From Psychrobacillus sp. NEAU-3TGS (GTDB lineage Bacteria > Bacillota > Bacilli > Bacillales_A > Planococcaceae): a DNA stretch of 64,000 nucleotides. The notes under the pieces are model-generated. The model saw nothing but the letters and a program-made list of their open reading frames with translations. It was not told where the DNA came from and made no database searches. A program made the translations under genes and the position numbers. The stretch spans positions 651,661-715,660 of the forward strand of contig NZ_JAPNOZ010000010.1 in NCBI RefSeq assembly GCF_029955155.1. The letters run 5' to 3'. Shown here in pieces: positions 21,809 to 32,360 of the stretch; the first letter of the stretch is position 1; the number at the start of each line of letters is the position of its first letter.

Positions 21809-23116
21809 CTATTTTGACGAATTTCTGTCAAATTGCGAAATTACCTTGAATAATTCTTCCGATTGTTGCTTTAATCCGAACGATAAACGGTCAATTTGTT
21901 CGATTGATCGTGCTTGTTCATCTGTAGCACTTCTTACTTCTTCTGCTCCTGCAGACGTTTCTTCAGCAATAGCAGCTACCTCTTGAGATTGACGGGCAGT
22001 ATTTTCGATATTCGTTAATTGTTTTTCTACTAATGAAGAAATTTCTGAAACGGATTCCGCCATATGATGGATTTTATCCGACATTCCTTCTACTGCTTCA
22101 TTCGTTTCAGAAACACGTTTCGCTTCTCCCACTGCAAAGTTTACTTGATTGGTCATTTGATGAACAACCGTTTGGACATCAGTTTGAATGGCGTTGATTA
22201 ATGAAGAAATCCCTTGAACAGCTTTGCCGCTCTCATCTGCTAGTTTACGAACTTCCTCTGCCACTACAGCAAAACCTTTTCCATGTTCTCCAGCACGCGC
22301 AGCTTCGATCGATGCATTTAATGCAAGTAAATTCGTTTGAGCTGCTATATCACCTACTAGTTGAATAATATTTTCCACTTTTCCGGCGTTTACTTCGAGC
22401 TGCTTCACATTGACTAAAGCTGCTTCGCTACCAGTAGCAACTTGTTGGATTCCATTCACAAGCGATTGAATGACTTCGGTTGTTTGAGCCAAGCCTTGAA
22501 TCATTTCCTTAGACTGTACGTTTGACTTTTCTGCCCGCATATTGACTTTAGAGGCCAGCACTCGAACGTCTTCCACCGACTCCACCGTCTCTTGTACAGC
22601 GACAGCCGAATGCTCCGCCCCTTCGGAAATTTGTGCAATCGTTTGCGCAATCGCTTCTGCCTGATCAGCGGCTACAGAAGATTGCTGTGATAATTGTTGC
22701 ACCGAATTATTCGTTTTCTCAAAATTATCTTCAATGCTCTGAACCATATCTCTTAAATTGACAAGCATTGATTGAAAAGCGATAGAAACAGATTGGATTT
22801 CATCTTTCGATTTTGGTACTTCCACGTCTACACCGATTTTACCTTCTGACGCAAGTGTTGCTATCTTTTCCAAATGAAATAAAGGTTTAATTATTAATCC
22901 ACTGAAAAAATAAGCAAGTATACCAGACCAAATTATTCCTAATGCATACATAGCAATCTCAAATGCAAGCGAATTTGTCGCATTTTCAAAAAGTAACGGC
23001 TGTACAAAATTGATGAATAATGCACTCGTTGTGTATGTAACCAACGCTAGAACTGTAACAAATAAAACAATTTTCTTTTGAATTCCAAATGAGTAACGCT
23101 TTTTTTCGGTTGTCAT
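21809..23116 (-). CDS. Methyl-accepting chemotaxis protein without a periplasmic ligand domain
   Basis: The 435-residue product has two transmembrane helices close together (about residues 14-36 and 48-74), a HAMP domain, and a full MCP signalling domain with the hairpin tip [20 protein letters not shown] and [18 protein letters not shown]. It relays signals to CheW/CheA. Only about ten residues separate the helices, so there is no outside ligand-binding domain; it probably senses membrane state or an intracellular cue. It sits between rpiB and ywlE, where B. subtilis has no chemoreceptor. Confidence 0.92.
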   Translation of the reverse strand: MTTEKKRYSFGIQKKIVLFVTVLALVTYTTSALFINFVQPLLFENATNSLAFEIAMYALGIIWSGILAYFFSGLIIKPLFHLEKIATLASEGKIGVDVEVPKSKDEIQSVSIAFQSMLVNLRDMVQSIEDNFEKTNNSVQQLSQQSSVAADQAEAIAQTIAQISEGAEHSAVAVQETVESVEDVRVLASKVNMRAEKSNVQSKEMIQGLAQTTEVIQSLVNGIQQVATGSEAALVNVKQLEVNAGKVENIIQLVGDIAAQTNLLALNASIEAARAGEHGKGFAVVAEEVRKLADESGKAVQGISSLINAIQTDVQTVVHQMTNQVNFAVGEAKRVSETNEAVEGMSDKIHHMAESVSEISSLVEKQLTNIENTARQSQEVAAIAEETSAGAEEVRSATDEQARSIEQIDRLSFGLKQQSEELFKVISQFDRNSSK

Positions 23117-23117
23117 C

Positions 23118-23558
23118 CTAATCCCCCTGGAGTTTTTTCACTAGTCCGTCTGTAAGTGTGTTTAGTTCTTGGAATGTGTACTCATATGTACGTAAATCGC
23201 CTCCATAAGGATCGGACACATCTTGTGCATTTTCAGGTGTCACAAACTCCTTGTACATATACACTTTGGAAATAGCCTGTGGAAATGAATAAATAATCGC
23301 TTGCTTATGTGATGCAGTCATTGTTAGAACGAGATCCGCCCAATCCATTAATGCTTCGTTCATCGCAGCGGACTCATGGGTAAAAGGTATACTCTCTTTC
23401 TCCAAGACCTTTTGCCCATTAAGAGACATTTCTCCCCCATCCACCGCATAAATACCTGCGGAACGGACCTGGATGTTCTCTATATCTCTAGCCTTTAAGA
23501 TTGCTTCTGCCATTGGACTTCGACATGTATTACCTGTACAAACAAACAAAATATTCAT
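23118..23558 (-). CDS. ywlE: Protein-arginine phosphatase YwlE
   Basis: The 146-residue low-molecular-weight phosphatase has the P-loop [10 protein letters not shown] with catalytic Cys7 and Arg13, and the general acid Asp in [14 protein letters not shown]. Thr11 in the loop is the residue that gives YwlE its preference for phosphoarginine over phosphotyrosine. It reverses McsB arginine phosphorylation. It is followed directly by the chemoreceptor gene with a one-base gap, so the two are co-transcribed. Confidence 0.9.
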   Translation of the reverse strand: MNILFVCTGNTCRSPMAEAILKARDIENIQVRSAGIYAVDGGEMSLNGQKVLEKESIPFTHESAAMNEALMDWADLVLTMTASHKQAIIYSFPQAISKVYMYKEFVTPENAQDVSDPYGGDLRTYEYTFQELNTLTDGLVKKLQGD

Positions 23559-23616
23559 CGTAACATTTCCCCATCTCTAGTATATAATAATTAGCCTCAA
23601 ATATTGTTGTAAATTG

Positions 23617-24120
23617 TTAAATATTTCGTAAAATTATAACCCCTAATATTAAAATCCCGACTCCCGCCAACTTCATTATAAGTCCTCTATTCAGAAAAGC
23701 ATGCTTGAAAATTACTTTTTGGGCAATAAATACAGCCAAATAAGAAAATATGCCCGAACTTAAAATGAATAGAAACTTTTCTACTTCAAGCATACCAAAT
23801 GAAATACTTACTGAAAAGGTATCAATGCTTGCAACAACCGCCAGTAAATAAGGTGATAGAAGCGGCACTTGTTTAGGAGACCTTGCTAAAATCATCTGTA
23901 AACCAACAAGTATTAGCAAAAATGAAGATAAGTACGGACTTGCAAATTTCAAATAATTTTGCACGATTGCTCCCGCATAGTAACCAATTAACGGAAAAAG
24001 CATATGTAAAGATGCGACCCACGCTGCCAGTGTAAATATTTGCTTCCGATATAGTACGAGTGAAAACAAAATAAGAACATCTACTGACATTAATCCACCC
24101 GCGACAATTTCACGCCACAA
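23617..24120 (-). CDS. mntP: Putative manganese efflux pump MntP
   Basis: The 167-residue product has six hydrophobic helices, with Asp residues inside the first (SVDVLILFSLVLY) and fourth (VVASIDTFSVSISFG) helix pairs, the pseudo-symmetric VxSxD/DxxSVS pattern of MntP. It starts with TTG 24120 preceded by GGGGGAGA. The B. subtilis homologue is ywlD at the same locus. A role in Mn2+ export is inferred from the family. Confidence 0.82.
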   Translation of the reverse strand: MWREIVAGGLMSVDVLILFSLVLYRKQIFTLAAWVASLHMLFPLIGYYAGAIVQNYLKFASPYLSSFLLILVGLQMILARSPKQVPLLSPYLLAVVASIDTFSVSISFGMLEVEKFLFILSSGIFSYLAVFIAQKVIFKHAFLNRGLIMKLAGVGILILGVIILRNI

Positions 24121-24536
24121 AAAAATCTCCCCCGTCCTTTTGCATAATTAAATGTATGCAAAAGAATGGAAGAGAATACACCTAGATCATAAAGCAAAGG
24201 TCGTACTATATATTTTAAATCTGTTTCTATTGGTTTCGAAGGACTTTGGACAGACATGTTGATATCATTACCGAATGATTTTTCTTTGGCTGCTTTTCTC
24301 TCGATAGGAAAGTGATTTTTCTTTCGTTCCCAAATGGTTTGACACTTTGATTACTTGTGCTTTTAGAGAGCGACGGAGGAACTACTACCACACGATTATA
24401 GAAAAAATGTGAAAGAGATGCTACTTTATCGCATCTCTTTCACATCAAGGATTCTCGATAATCGTGTAGAACTCGTTCAGTTCAAAGCTCTCCAAAAACA
24501 CCTATACATAAAGTATCCTGAATGGCATTAAAATAG
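24121..24536. other. Intergenic region between mntP and tsaC
   Basis: Besides the tsaC terminator at 24401-24444 I see nothing coding in this 416-bp AT-rich stretch. A few TTGG-type octamers resemble the phased arrays but do not keep the 21-bp step. Confidence 0.4.
24401..24444 (-). terminator. Intrinsic terminator of tsaC
   Basis: TGTGAAAGAGATGC (24408-24421) pairs perfectly over 14 bp with GCATCTCTTTCACA (24431-24444), followed on the minus strand by TTTTTTC. It lies about 90 bp after the tsaC stop. Confidence 0.88.
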
Positions 24537-25565
24537 TTAACTCTCAAACCAATTCCCATTAGCTGCTTTTTCCAGTCTATTCATAATAGCTGTTCCTACA
24601 CCCTGTTTCGCAAATATTGGGACTAATATAATATGTGCGTCTGTTTCATCACAATTTCTTAGCGCTTCGTATAGCAAGTGAGCAGCATCTTCTAGTTGGT
24701 GTTCTTGTCCTAATGAAAAATAATAGTCTGCTTTTGTTAGAGTGAACTGTTCGGTTGCAATTAACGCTACTTTTTTTTCATCCTTATGTATTTGTTCAAT
24801 CGCCTGTTGTACTGTTGAAATGGATGCTTCTATTAAATAGACAGGAGCATCAGGCGAATAATGCGCATACTTCATCCCTGGTGCACGAGGTGCTTCTCCT
24901 TCGTCTGTAAGTTTAGACTCATTTACCGGACCTATTACTTTTTCTAACATTTCTTTCGTTACCCCACCTGGGCGTAAAATCGTTGGTACTTCCGTAGTAA
25001 AATCTAATACCGTTGACTCTAATCCAATTCCAGTTGCTCCGCCATCTAATATAAGTGGAATTTTCCCGTTAAGGTCATGATATACATGTGCAGCTTTTGT
25101 TGGGCTAGGTTTTCCACTTTTGTTTGCACTTGGAGCAGCGACTGGTTGTTTTAAACGTCTAAGTAATTCTAGCGCTACAGGATGATCCGGCATGCGAACA
25201 CCAACTGTATTTAATCCAGCTGTCACATTTTTAGCAAGCGAATCAGTTTTAATAGGTAATACTAGCGTAAGTGGTCCTGGCCAAAATGCATCCATACATA
25301 TTTTGGCTAGACTCGGAACATTTTGTGTAAATGTGGATAGCTCTTCTTTTGAACCAATATGAACAATAAGTGGATTATCCTGCGGTCTGCCCTTTGCTTC
25401 GAAAATTTTAGACACAGCATTTTCACTCGTGGCAATAGCACCTAAACCATAAACAGTTTCAGTTGGAAACGCAACTGTTTCTCCCGCACTTAACAAATCC
25501 ACAGCTTGTGTATAACTAAGATCTCTTGTTAAAAAGTTATCCACACTCATTATTTCAGTTTTCAT
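24537..25565 (-). CDS. tsaC: L-threonylcarbamoyladenylate synthase (Sua5/YwlC type)
   Basis: The 342-residue Sua5-type enzyme makes threonylcarbamoyl-AMP for the t6A37 tRNA modification. It has the YrdC domain (FPTETVYGLGAIATSENAV, KGRPQDNPLIVHI, APSANKSGKPSPTKAAHV) and, after a linker with EAPRAPGMKYAHYSPDAPV, the C-terminal Sua5 domain that short TsaC proteins lack. ATG 25565 follows GGAG with good spacing. Confidence 0.95.
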   Translation of the reverse strand: MKTEIMSVDNFLTRDLSYTQAVDLLSAGETVAFPTETVYGLGAIATSENAVSKIFEAKGRPQDNPLIVHIGSKEELSTFTQNVPSLAKICMDAFWPGPLTLVLPIKTDSLAKNVTAGLNTVGVRMPDHPVALELLRRLKQPVAAPSANKSGKPSPTKAAHVYHDLNGKIPLILDGGATGIGLESTVLDFTTEVPTILRPGGVTKEMLEKVIGPVNESKLTDEGEAPRAPGMKYAHYSPDAPVYLIEASISTVQQAIEQIHKDEKKVALIATEQFTLTKADYYFSLGQEHQLEDAAHLLYEALRNCDETDAHIILVPIFAKQGVGTAIMNRLEKAANGNWFES

Positions 25566-25633
25566 GTCGTATTTTCTCCTTTCTCTCTACTTTGTCCACA
25601 ATTTGTTGATAACTTTCTGAAATTTGTGGGTAA

Positions 25634-26167
25634 TTATGTGGAAAACTTCTTTTTTAACCATTCCCACACCCAAAACTTCGGCTTCTCTTCTTTTTCTACT
25701 TCTTCTTTATAACAAACCTTAGGAAATAGCGAGCACCACCAGTTATCTCCACGTGCATTTCCAATAGATATTACGATTGATTCGACATTCGTTTGGGAAG
25801 TAATTCCTTCATTCCAAACTTTAGGTGGAAATAGAGCCATACCTGTGGATAGATGAATCTCTTCATTTAATTTTTCTGACAACTTATCCACAACTTGTTC
25901 TAATTCGTTATATGCTTGTTGCTGATCTAGATTATATTTCAGTAAAATCGGTTCAATTGTTTTTTTGACTTCTTCTTTTATTTGTTGGTCTTGGACGGTA
26001 TTGCTATTGGCAATTAAACGAAAGCGTAACCCTTCTGCTTCTTCTCCTTGTTGGAAAAGAAAAAATAAACAAAACTGAATAAGTAGCAACATCCATATAA
26101 AGAAAATAACTGCATCTATTTGCCCGCCAATTCGCGGTGCTTTTTTTATCTCGTAATCTGGTAACAT
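25634..26167 (-). CDS. spoIIR: Stage II sporulation protein R
   Basis: The 177-residue product is the forespore signal that activates SpoIIGA-dependent processing of pro-sigma-E in the mother cell. It has an N-terminal transmembrane or signal segment (AVIFFIWMLLLIQFCLFFLF), the signature LRFRLIANSNTVQDQQIKEE and the C-terminal GNARGDNWWCSLFPKVCY. ATG 26167 follows GGGAGG. A perfect sigma-F promoter lies immediately upstream. Confidence 0.94.
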   Translation of the reverse strand: MLPDYEIKKAPRIGGQIDAVIFFIWMLLLIQFCLFFLFQQGEEAEGLRFRLIANSNTVQDQQIKEEVKKTIEPILLKYNLDQQQAYNELEQVVDKLSEKLNEEIHLSTGMALFPPKVWNEGITSQTNVESIVISIGNARGDNWWCSLFPKVCYKEEVEKEEKPKFWVWEWLKKKFST

Positions 26168-26188
26168 GTAACATTCCTCCCTTAGGAA

Positions 26189-26218
26189 TATTGTTACCAA
26201 TAGATTCATAACTTATAC
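26189..26218 (-). promoter_or_regulatory. Sigma-F promoter of spoIIR
   Basis: On the minus strand GTATA (26218-26214), a 15-bp spacer and GGTAACAATA (26198-26189) match the sigma-F consensus GYWTA / GGnnAnAHTR at every position. It overlaps the end of prmC. Confidence 0.88.
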
Positions 26219-27070
26219 ATCGATTGTGCAAAAAACAAATCTATTTTTTTGATTAATATCTTTTACAATTTCTACAGTTGCAGTTGGAAAAGCTGTTTGT
26301 AGCATACTTTGTACAGCAGGTCCTTGGGCATATCCTATCTCAAAACCTATGAAACTAGGAATTTTCATCATTTGCGGGAGCTGCTCCGCCATTTTTCGGT
26401 ATAATTGCAAGCCATTTTCTTCCGCAAATAAAGCAAGATGTGGCTCATAATCTAGCACTGTATCGGACATCTCTTTCGCTTCTTCGTTTCCTATATAAGG
26501 TGGATTCGATAAGATGATATCCCATTCTTCATTTGCAATTGGGGCAAGTAAATCCCCTTGTTTGAATTCAATTTCCGCTTCTAGGATTTTGGCATTTTGT
26601 TTAGCCACTTCCAGTGCATCAGCTGAAATATCCGTTGCTGTAACCCTTGCAGTTGGCATTTCTTTTTTTATCGTAATGGCAATTGCACCGCTGCCAGTCC
26701 CAATATCCGCGATTTTCGGTGCCATTTGTGCGCCGAATAGCTTTTTCGTTCGATTTATTACCTCTACTATTAACTCTTCTGTTTCAGGTCGAGGTATGAG
26801 GACATGTTCGTTCACTAAAAAGCTTCGGTCATAAAATGTTTCTTGCCCGATAATATATTGGAACGGTCGCCCCATTTTATGGTCCTCCACATATGACCAA
26901 AAGGCTCGAAAATGCTCTGTGGATATGTCGTCATATAAGTCTTGCATTAGTTGGGAATAACTTTTTCCTAGGACATGCTGCAGTAGAAAACGTGCGACTC
27001 CTTTTTCCCGATTATTCTCCTCTAAAAAAGAAGAAGCCCGGGTAAGGGCCTCATAAATTGTTTTACACAT
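26213..27070 (-). CDS. prmC: Release factor glutamine methyltransferase
   Basis: The 285-residue SAM-dependent enzyme methylates the Gln of the GGQ motif in release factors. It has the motif [15 protein letters not shown] and the family NPPY motif ([14 protein letters not shown]), with [11 protein letters not shown] upstream. It overlaps the end of prfA, its substrate gene, so translation is coupled. ATG 27079 is an alternative start; neither has a strong ribosome-binding site. Confidence 0.95.
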   Translation of the reverse strand: MCKTIYEALTRASSFLEENNREKGVARFLLQHVLGKSYSQLMQDLYDDISTEHFRAFWSYVEDHKMGRPFQYIIGQETFYDRSFLVNEHVLIPRPETEELIVEVINRTKKLFGAQMAPKIADIGTGSGAIAITIKKEMPTARVTATDISADALEVAKQNAKILEAEIEFKQGDLLAPIANEEWDIILSNPPYIGNEEAKEMSDTVLDYEPHLALFAEENGLQLYRKMAEQLPQMMKIPSFIGFEIGYAQGPAVQSMLQTAFPTATVEIVKDINQKNRFVFCTIDV

Positions 27071-28142
27071 TTGTATCATTCATTCTTTCTAGTTTTTCTG
27101 CTTGATCTTCAACGATTAACGCATTAACGATTTCGTCCAGCTTACCCTCTAAAATTTGGTCAAGCTTTTGAATCGTTAATCCAATACGGTGATCTGTCAC
27201 TCGGTTTTGTGGATAATTGTATGTGCGAATTCGTTCGGAGCGGTCCCCTGTACCTACTGCAGATTTTCGAACCGCATCATATTCCGCTCGCGCTTCTTGT
27301 AAGAATTTATCTGCAACACGAGCACGAAGTATTTTCATCGCTTTTTCTCTGTTTTTGATTTGTGATTTTTCATCTTGCATCGACACAGTAATACCAGTTG
27401 GTAAATGGGTCATACGCACAGCAGACATCGTTGTATTAACCGATTGTCCCCCTGCACCAGAAGATGCGAAAGTATCAACTCGGATATCTTTTTCGTGAAT
27501 TTCTACATCTACTTCCTCTACTTCTGGAAGTACCGCAACTGTTGCTGTTGATGTATGAATACGACCACCAGACTCTGTTTCTGGGACACGTTGTACTCGA
27601 TGCGCGCCGTTTTCATATTTCATCTTCGAATAGGCATTGTTTCCATTGATCATGAAAATAATCTCTTTATAACCACCAAGTCCTGTAGGGGAAGAATCCA
27701 TTACATCAATTTTCCAATTTTGAGTCTCCGCATAGCGACTATACATGCGGAATAGATTACCCGCAAATAGCGCAGCCTCGTCTCCACCTGCAGCTCCTCG
27801 AATTTCCATAATAACGTTTTTATCGTCATTTGGATCTTTCGGGATCAATAAAACACGAAGTCGCTCCTCTAATTCTACGATTTGTGACTCCAGCTCATTC
27901 ACTTCTTCTTTTACCATTTCTTTCATGTCTGCATCTAGCTTATCTTCTAGCATAAGCTTCGCATCCTGAAGCTGACTTTTTACTTCTTTGTATTCGCGAT
28001 ATACATCTACGGTATCTTGTAAATCGGATTGTTCCTTCGAATATTGTCTCAATTTTTTCGTATCATTTACGACATCCGGGTCGCTGAGTAATTCATTTAA
28101 TTTATCATAACGATCTTCCACCGACTGTAATCGATCAAACAT
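27063..28142 (-). CDS. prfA: Peptide chain release factor 1
   Basis: The 359-residue RF1 reads UAG and UAA stops. It has the GGQ loop [20 protein letters not shown] and a PxT-type recognition region ([20 protein letters not shown]). ATG 28142 follows GAGGTGAGG directly; the longer frame would start inside that site. It heads the prfA–prmC pair. Confidence 0.97.
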   Translation of the reverse strand: MFDRLQSVEDRYDKLNELLSDPDVVNDTKKLRQYSKEQSDLQDTVDVYREYKEVKSQLQDAKLMLEDKLDADMKEMVKEEVNELESQIVELEERLRVLLIPKDPNDDKNVIMEIRGAAGGDEAALFAGNLFRMYSRYAETQNWKIDVMDSSPTGLGGYKEIIFMINGNNAYSKMKYENGAHRVQRVPETESGGRIHTSTATVAVLPEVEEVDVEIHEKDIRVDTFASSGAGGQSVNTTMSAVRMTHLPTGITVSMQDEKSQIKNREKAMKILRARVADKFLQEARAEYDAVRKSAVGTGDRSERIRTYNYPQNRVTDHRIGLTIQKLDQILEGKLDEIVNALIVEDQAEKLERMNDTNV

Positions 28143-28239
28143 CGACCTCACCTCGTTCGTTTAAGTCTATATCATTCCTATTATAAAGAAAAAACATCGC
28201 TTCCGCTACTTTTTCTATCTTAGGCAACTTAACTGCAAG

Positions 28240-28263
28240 AAAAAAGAGCAGCTTTAGCCACTC
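28240..28263 (-). terminator. Intrinsic terminator of tdk
   Basis: On the minus strand GAGTGGC pairs with GCTGCTC through two G-U pairs, followed by TTTTTTCTT. Confidence 0.75.
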
Positions 28264-28272
28264 CTGGAATTG

Positions 28273-28869
28273 TTATTTCTGTAGAGTTGTTGTTCCAACA
28301 GGTACTTCATGATGGTGACGGCATCTTGGTTCGTACGCTTCCGATGCTCCAACTAAAATGATCGGATCATCTGCACCAGCAGGTTGTCCATTAATTAGCC
28401 TTTGAGTTCTACTTGCTTCAGATCCACAAACTGCGCAAACAGCATGGAGTTTCGTTACGTCCTCCGCCATACATAAAATAGCAGCCATAGGTCCGAATGG
28501 CTTGCCACGGAAGTCTTGGTCCAGTCCCGCTACAATTACACGATAACCGTGATCTGCAAGTTTTGCGACAACATCCACTATTCCTTCGTCGAAAAATTGC
28601 GTTTCATCTACTGCTATTACATCGATTTCATCTGAAATATGTTCCCATATTTCCTCGGATTGTTGAATCGGAATCGCGATTGTAGATGTTCCATCATGGC
28701 TCACGACTGCCTCTTCACTATACCTATTATCAATCATCGGCTTAAACACGGCAATTTTCTGTTTTGCAAATTGCACACGTCTAATACGACGAATTAGCTC
28801 TTCTGATTTACCAGAGAACATACTTCCACATATAACTTCTACCCAGCCCATTTGGGATGTAATAAACAT
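28273..28869 (-). CDS. tdk: Thymidine kinase
   Basis: The 198-residue type II thymidine kinase phosphorylates thymidine in the salvage pathway. It has the P-loop [18 protein letters not shown], the DETQFFDEG catalytic segment, and the structural zinc ligands [13 protein letters not shown] with a C-terminal CRHHH. Length is normal. It lies between rpmE and prfA as in B. subtilis. Confidence 0.96.
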   Translation of the reverse strand: MFITSQMGWVEVICGSMFSGKSEELIRRIRRVQFAKQKIAVFKPMIDNRYSEEAVVSHDGTSTIAIPIQQSEEIWEHISDEIDVIAVDETQFFDEGIVDVVAKLADHGYRVIVAGLDQDFRGKPFGPMAAILCMAEDVTKLHAVCAVCGSEASRTQRLINGQPAGADDPIILVGASEAYEPRCRHHHEVPVGTTTLQK

Positions 28870-29171
28870 TTAAATACTCCCTTTCAAACAGTCTTTACTC
28901 ATCATACCGAAAAACAAATTAAAAATCTTGTCTTTTATTTATCATAAAAATGTGCTTTAGAAAAATCGGTTTCCAAGCACTTCCACTTCAACATTAATAG
29001 TTTATGATTTTTTCTCTATCTATTTATAACATACACAGCTGTACATCTACATTTAAAGAAATATTTTCACTTTTTACTTCAGCGTTATTCTAGCGAATAG
29101 CTATACGAGAATATGTATCACACAAATAAAAATACCTGTAAAGCACCATGTGCCTTACAGGTATTTTGTTA
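28870..29171. other. Intergenic region between rpmE and tdk
   Basis: This AT-rich 302-bp stretch contains the rpmE terminator at 29126-29167 and the tdk leader. No gene or known RNA motif is visible. Confidence 0.4.
29126..29167 (-). terminator. Intrinsic terminator of rpmE
   Basis: On the minus strand AAATACCTGTAAGGCAC pairs with GTGCTTTACAGGTATTT with one mismatch, followed by a short T-rich tract. Confidence 0.85.
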
Positions 29172-29381
29172 TTAGTTTTCTTCTTTAATACCGTATTTTT
29201 TGTTGAAGCGATCAACACGGCCATCCGCAGCTGCGAATTTTTGACGTCCAGTATAGAATGGGTGACATTCGTTACAGAACTCGACTTTAATGTCTGATTT
29301 AACAGAACCTGTTGTGAATGTGTTACCACATGAACATGTTACTGTTGCTTCTTTGTAATCGGGATGAATTCCTGCTTTCAT
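29172..29381 (-). CDS. rpmE: 50S ribosomal protein L31 (zinc form)
   Basis: The 69-residue protein starts [20 protein letters not shown] and carries the zinc-binding pairs Cys16/Cys18 and Cys36/Cys39. This is the C+ form, which in B. subtilis is replaced by YtiA under zinc limitation. It ends with its own terminator and lies between rho and tdk. Confidence 0.97.
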   Translation of the reverse strand: MKAGIHPDYKEATVTCSCGNTFTTGSVKSDIKVEFCNECHPFYTGRQKFAAADGRVDRFNKKYGIKEEN

Positions 29382-29570
29382 CTCTATCTCTCCTCTCGCC
29401 CTGAACCATCTGGAACAGAGTTGGTTATGAAAACTGATACCTTACACGATCCGATTGATGTCAACCGCATATGTAGCAGAAATGTATGATGTTACGTTAA
29501 ATATAGTATCATCTTTAACATTCACTTGCAACTATTTTATTTTAGGCTCATTAAACTACAATATGGGTTT

Positions 29571-29690
29571 CCGTTCCAGGTGGACGCTTTCCGTGGGCGA
29601 GGCCGAGCCTCCTCGGTCGCTACGCTTCCTGTGGGGTCTCGACTTTCTAGCTTTTCCCGCCGGAGTCGCCACCTTCTACTTCAATCAATT
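29571..29690 (+). repeat. Dispersed GC-rich palindromic repeat, copy 1
   Basis: This roughly 120-bp element starts ccgttccaggtggacgcttt and contains gagcctcctcg, cctgtggggtctc and cttttcccgccggagtcgcc, ending near tcaatcaatt. It is clearly related, with many substitutions, to copy 2 at 44341-44460 and has internal complementary segments. It sits between rho and rpmE and is much GC-richer than its surroundings. No gene is supported in 29382-29731. Confidence 0.75.
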
Positions 29691-29731
29691 AAAAGGGTTA
29701 AAATTAATTATAAATCTAACTCAGTATTAGT

Positions 29732-31015
29732 TTAAAGCGTTACTTTCCCACTTCGATGTGCTTTCATTTCCTCTGCTAGTTGCTCGAAAAATGCTTCGTT
29801 TGTTTTTGTTTGGCGAAGTTTTTTCAAGAAACGCTCTGCAAAATCAGATGAGTCGGAGAATGTTTTGCGGATTGCCCACAATTTATCAAGCTGCTCTTTA
29901 GGGATGAGGAGCTCTTCTTTTCTAGTTCCAGATCTGCGAATATCGATGGCTGGGAAAATTCTACGTTCTGCGAGGCTTCTATCTAGGTGAAGTTCTAAGT
30001 TACCTGTTCCTTTAAATTCCTCATAGATTACTTCATCCATGCGGGAACCTGTATCTACTAAAGCTGTAGCAAGAATTGTTAAGCTACCGCCTTCTTCAAT
30101 ATTACGTGCCGCTCCGAAAAATCGTTTCGGACGATGGAAAGCAGCAGGGTCAATACCACCAGATAATGTACGTCCACTTGGTGGAATTACTAAGTTGTAC
30201 GCACGAGCAAGACGTGTAATAGAATCCATTAAAATGATTACGTCACGCTTATGTTCGACCATACGCATTGCTCTTTCTAAAACTAATTCCGCCACTTTCA
30301 CATGATTTTCTGGCACTTCATCAAATGTGGAGCTCACGACATCAGCTTTTACAGAACGCTCGATATCAGTTACTTCCTCAGGACGTTCATCTATTAACAG
30401 AACAATAAGTTCTGCGTTTGGATGATTAGTTGTAATAGCATTTGCGATTTCTTTTATCAATAATGTTTTCCCTGCTTTTGGTGGAGCAACGATTAATCCA
30501 CGTTGACCGTATCCAACCGGTGCTACTAAGTCCATTATGCGAGTAGATAGCTTTTCCGGAACAGTTTCTAATTTAATATGACGATCTGGGTATAGTGGTG
30601 TAAGTCCAGGGAAATGTACACGTTCTTTCGCGATTTCCGGATCTTCTCCGTTTACTAGTTCTACATGTAGAAGACCGTAGTAGCGCTCACTTTCCTTTGG
30701 AGGACGCACTTTTCCTGTAACTTTATCTCCGTTACGCAGATCAAATCTTCTAATTTGAGAAGCAGAAATATAAATATCCTCGGAACTTGGAGAATAGTTA
30801 ATTGGACGTAGGAATCCGAAACCTTCCTGCTGAATAATTTCTAATACACCTTCCATAAAGAAGAAGCCTTCTTGTTCGGCACGTGATTTTAATATAGCAA
30901 AAATAAGTTCTTTTTTTGTAAGTTTACTATAAGCAGCCACTTTGTATTTACGCGCAAGTGCATATAGCTCTTTAAGCGTCATGCTTTCTAATTCATTAAT
31001 TGTCGTTTGTGTCAT
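29732..31015 (-). CDS. rho: Transcription termination factor Rho
   Basis: The 427-residue RNA helicase has the N-terminal SAP-like helix ([20 protein letters not shown]), the cold-shock-type RNA-binding domain ([20 protein letters not shown]), the P-loop [16 protein letters not shown] and the Q/R-loop residues of the hexamer ([11 protein letters not shown]). It uses ATP to remove RNA polymerase from untranslated RNA. ATG 31015 is chosen over TTG 31021, which is too close to the ribosome-binding site. Confidence 0.97.
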   Translation of the reverse strand: MTQTTINELESMTLKELYALARKYKVAAYSKLTKKELIFAILKSRAEQEGFFFMEGVLEIIQQEGFGFLRPINYSPSSEDIYISASQIRRFDLRNGDKVTGKVRPPKESERYYGLLHVELVNGEDPEIAKERVHFPGLTPLYPDRHIKLETVPEKLSTRIMDLVAPVGYGQRGLIVAPPKAGKTLLIKEIANAITTNHPNAELIVLLIDERPEEVTDIERSVKADVVSSTFDEVPENHVKVAELVLERAMRMVEHKRDVIILMDSITRLARAYNLVIPPSGRTLSGGIDPAAFHRPKRFFGAARNIEEGGSLTILATALVDTGSRMDEVIYEEFKGTGNLELHLDRSLAERRIFPAIDIRRSGTRKEELLIPKEQLDKLWAIRKTFSDSSDFAERFLKKLRQTKTNEAFFEQLAEEMKAHRSGKVTL

Positions 31016-31193
31016 CGGCAACGCACCACTCTTTATTATATTTTGTTGTGAAGACTTTTTTCGGATTTAATAGGAATGAAGTTTACCCCGGTTTAACATG
31101 CTGTGATTCCTCCTCAACTTTTGTGAGAGAAAAATAGAGGGAGAAACAGCCTGTAAATCCCCGATTGGTTTAACTAACCATCAAGTAGGGATG

Positions 31194-31220
31194 AAGAAAA
31201 ACCCCCACTAATGGAAGTTT
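31194..31220 (-). terminator. Intrinsic terminator downstream of glpX
   Basis: On the minus strand AAACTTCCA pairs with TGGGGGTTT (two G-U pairs, 4-base loop) followed by TTCTTC. A second hairpin, ATACCCGG/CCGGGTAT, lies at 31236-31261 just after the stop codon. Confidence 0.7.
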
Positions 31221-31279
31221 CACTTTATTATGAGGATACCCGGTACATAATGACCGGGTATACTTAAGAGAAGTTTCAC

Positions 31280-32242
31280 TTATAGAACTAAATTCGGTTT
31301 TTTGTTCAAGCTATGGCGTCCTTCTACAAATCGAATGGTACCTGATTTTGCACGCATAACGATTGAGTGTGTAGAACTAAATGCACCTTTAAATTGTACA
31401 CCACGAAGAAGTTCTCCATCTGTTACCCCAGTTGCTGCAAAAATCGCATCGTCGCCTTTTACTAGGTCTTCCATACGTAAAACTTTGTCTACATCAAGAC
31501 CCATTTTGATACAACGAGCTAGTTCTGCTTCATCCTGTGGTACAAGTTTCCCTTGAATTTCTCCGCCTAAACATTTTAATCCAACTGCTGAGATTACTCC
31601 TTCTGGAGCCCCCCCCATGCCAAATAAAATATCTACACCAGTGTTATCAAATGCTGTATTAATAGCTCCTGCTACATCCCCGTCATTGATTAACTTGATA
31701 CGAGCACCAGCAGCTCTAATTTCATCGATAATCTTTTGGTGACGTGGACGACCTAAAATCGTTGCCACAACATCTTGAATATCTTTGTTTTTTGCACGTG
31801 CTACTGCTCTTAGGTTATCAATTACCGGTGCGTTTATATCTACTTGCCCTACTGCTTCAGGACCTACAGCTAGTTTGTCCATATACATATCTGGAGCATG
31901 AAGCAGATTTCCGCGATCAGCAATAGCAAGTACTGCTAATGCATTCCAGCCACCTGAAGCTACGATATTCGTACCTTCTAAAGGGTCTACAGCTACGTCT
32001 ACTTGAGGTCCTCCAGTTCCATGTCCGAGCTTTTCTCCGATATATAACATCGGTGCTTCGTCCATTTCCCCTTCCCCAATTACAACGACACCTTCCATTG
32101 GGATTGTGTCAAAAACTGTACGCATTGCTGTAGTTGCTGCATCATCTGCTTCATTTTTTAATCCGCGTCCCATCCAACGAGCTGATGCGATTGCTGCTGC
32201 TTCTGTTACTCGGACTAATTCCATTGATAAACTACGTTCCAT
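31280..32242 (-). CDS. glpX: Fructose-1,6-bisphosphatase, class II
   Basis: The 320-residue GlpX-type phosphatase acts in gluconeogenesis. It has the metal-binding [18 protein letters not shown] and [16 protein letters not shown] motifs and the [20 protein letters not shown] segment. It lies between rho and murAB. The B. subtilis homologue in the same place is glpX. Confidence 0.95.
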   Translation of the reverse strand: MERSLSMELVRVTEAAAIASARWMGRGLKNEADDAATTAMRTVFDTIPMEGVVVIGEGEMDEAPMLYIGEKLGHGTGGPQVDVAVDPLEGTNIVASGGWNALAVLAIADRGNLLHAPDMYMDKLAVGPEAVGQVDINAPVIDNLRAVARAKNKDIQDVVATILGRPRHQKIIDEIRAAGARIKLINDGDVAGAINTAFDNTGVDILFGMGGAPEGVISAVGLKCLGGEIQGKLVPQDEAELARCIKMGLDVDKVLRMEDLVKGDDAIFAATGVTDGELLRGVQFKGAFSSTHSIVMRAKSGTIRFVEGRHSLNKKPNLVL

Positions 32243-32302
32243 CTAATTATATGCCTCCCGTTTTACGGTAAATAAAATCCGGTCTATGTTTCTTCCTGCT
32301 TT

Positions 32303-32311
32303 ATTGTAGCA
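32303..32311 (-). promoter_or_regulatory. Putative extended -10 promoter of glpX
   Basis: On the minus strand TGCTACAAT (32311-32303) is an extended -10 element with a poor -35, about 60 bp before the glpX start codon. Confidence 0.45.
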
Positions 32312-32360
32312 TATTTTATAAGAAAAACGGAAGCACCTATGTCATGCCAAGGAAGCAGAC

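Noticed and set aside
24230..24300. TTGG-type octamers near the tsaC terminator as a sixth array
   Set aside because: Spacings of 16 and 40 bp do not fit the 20-21 bp step and the octamers are poor.
29400..29465. TTGACA-like box upstream of rpmE as a promoter
   Set aside because: TTGACA is present at 29459-29464 on the minus strand, but no acceptable -10 box lies 16-18 bp away.
29455..29735. Plus-strand frames across repeat copy 1
   Set aside because: They are translations of the GC-rich palindromic repeat and have no protein family features.
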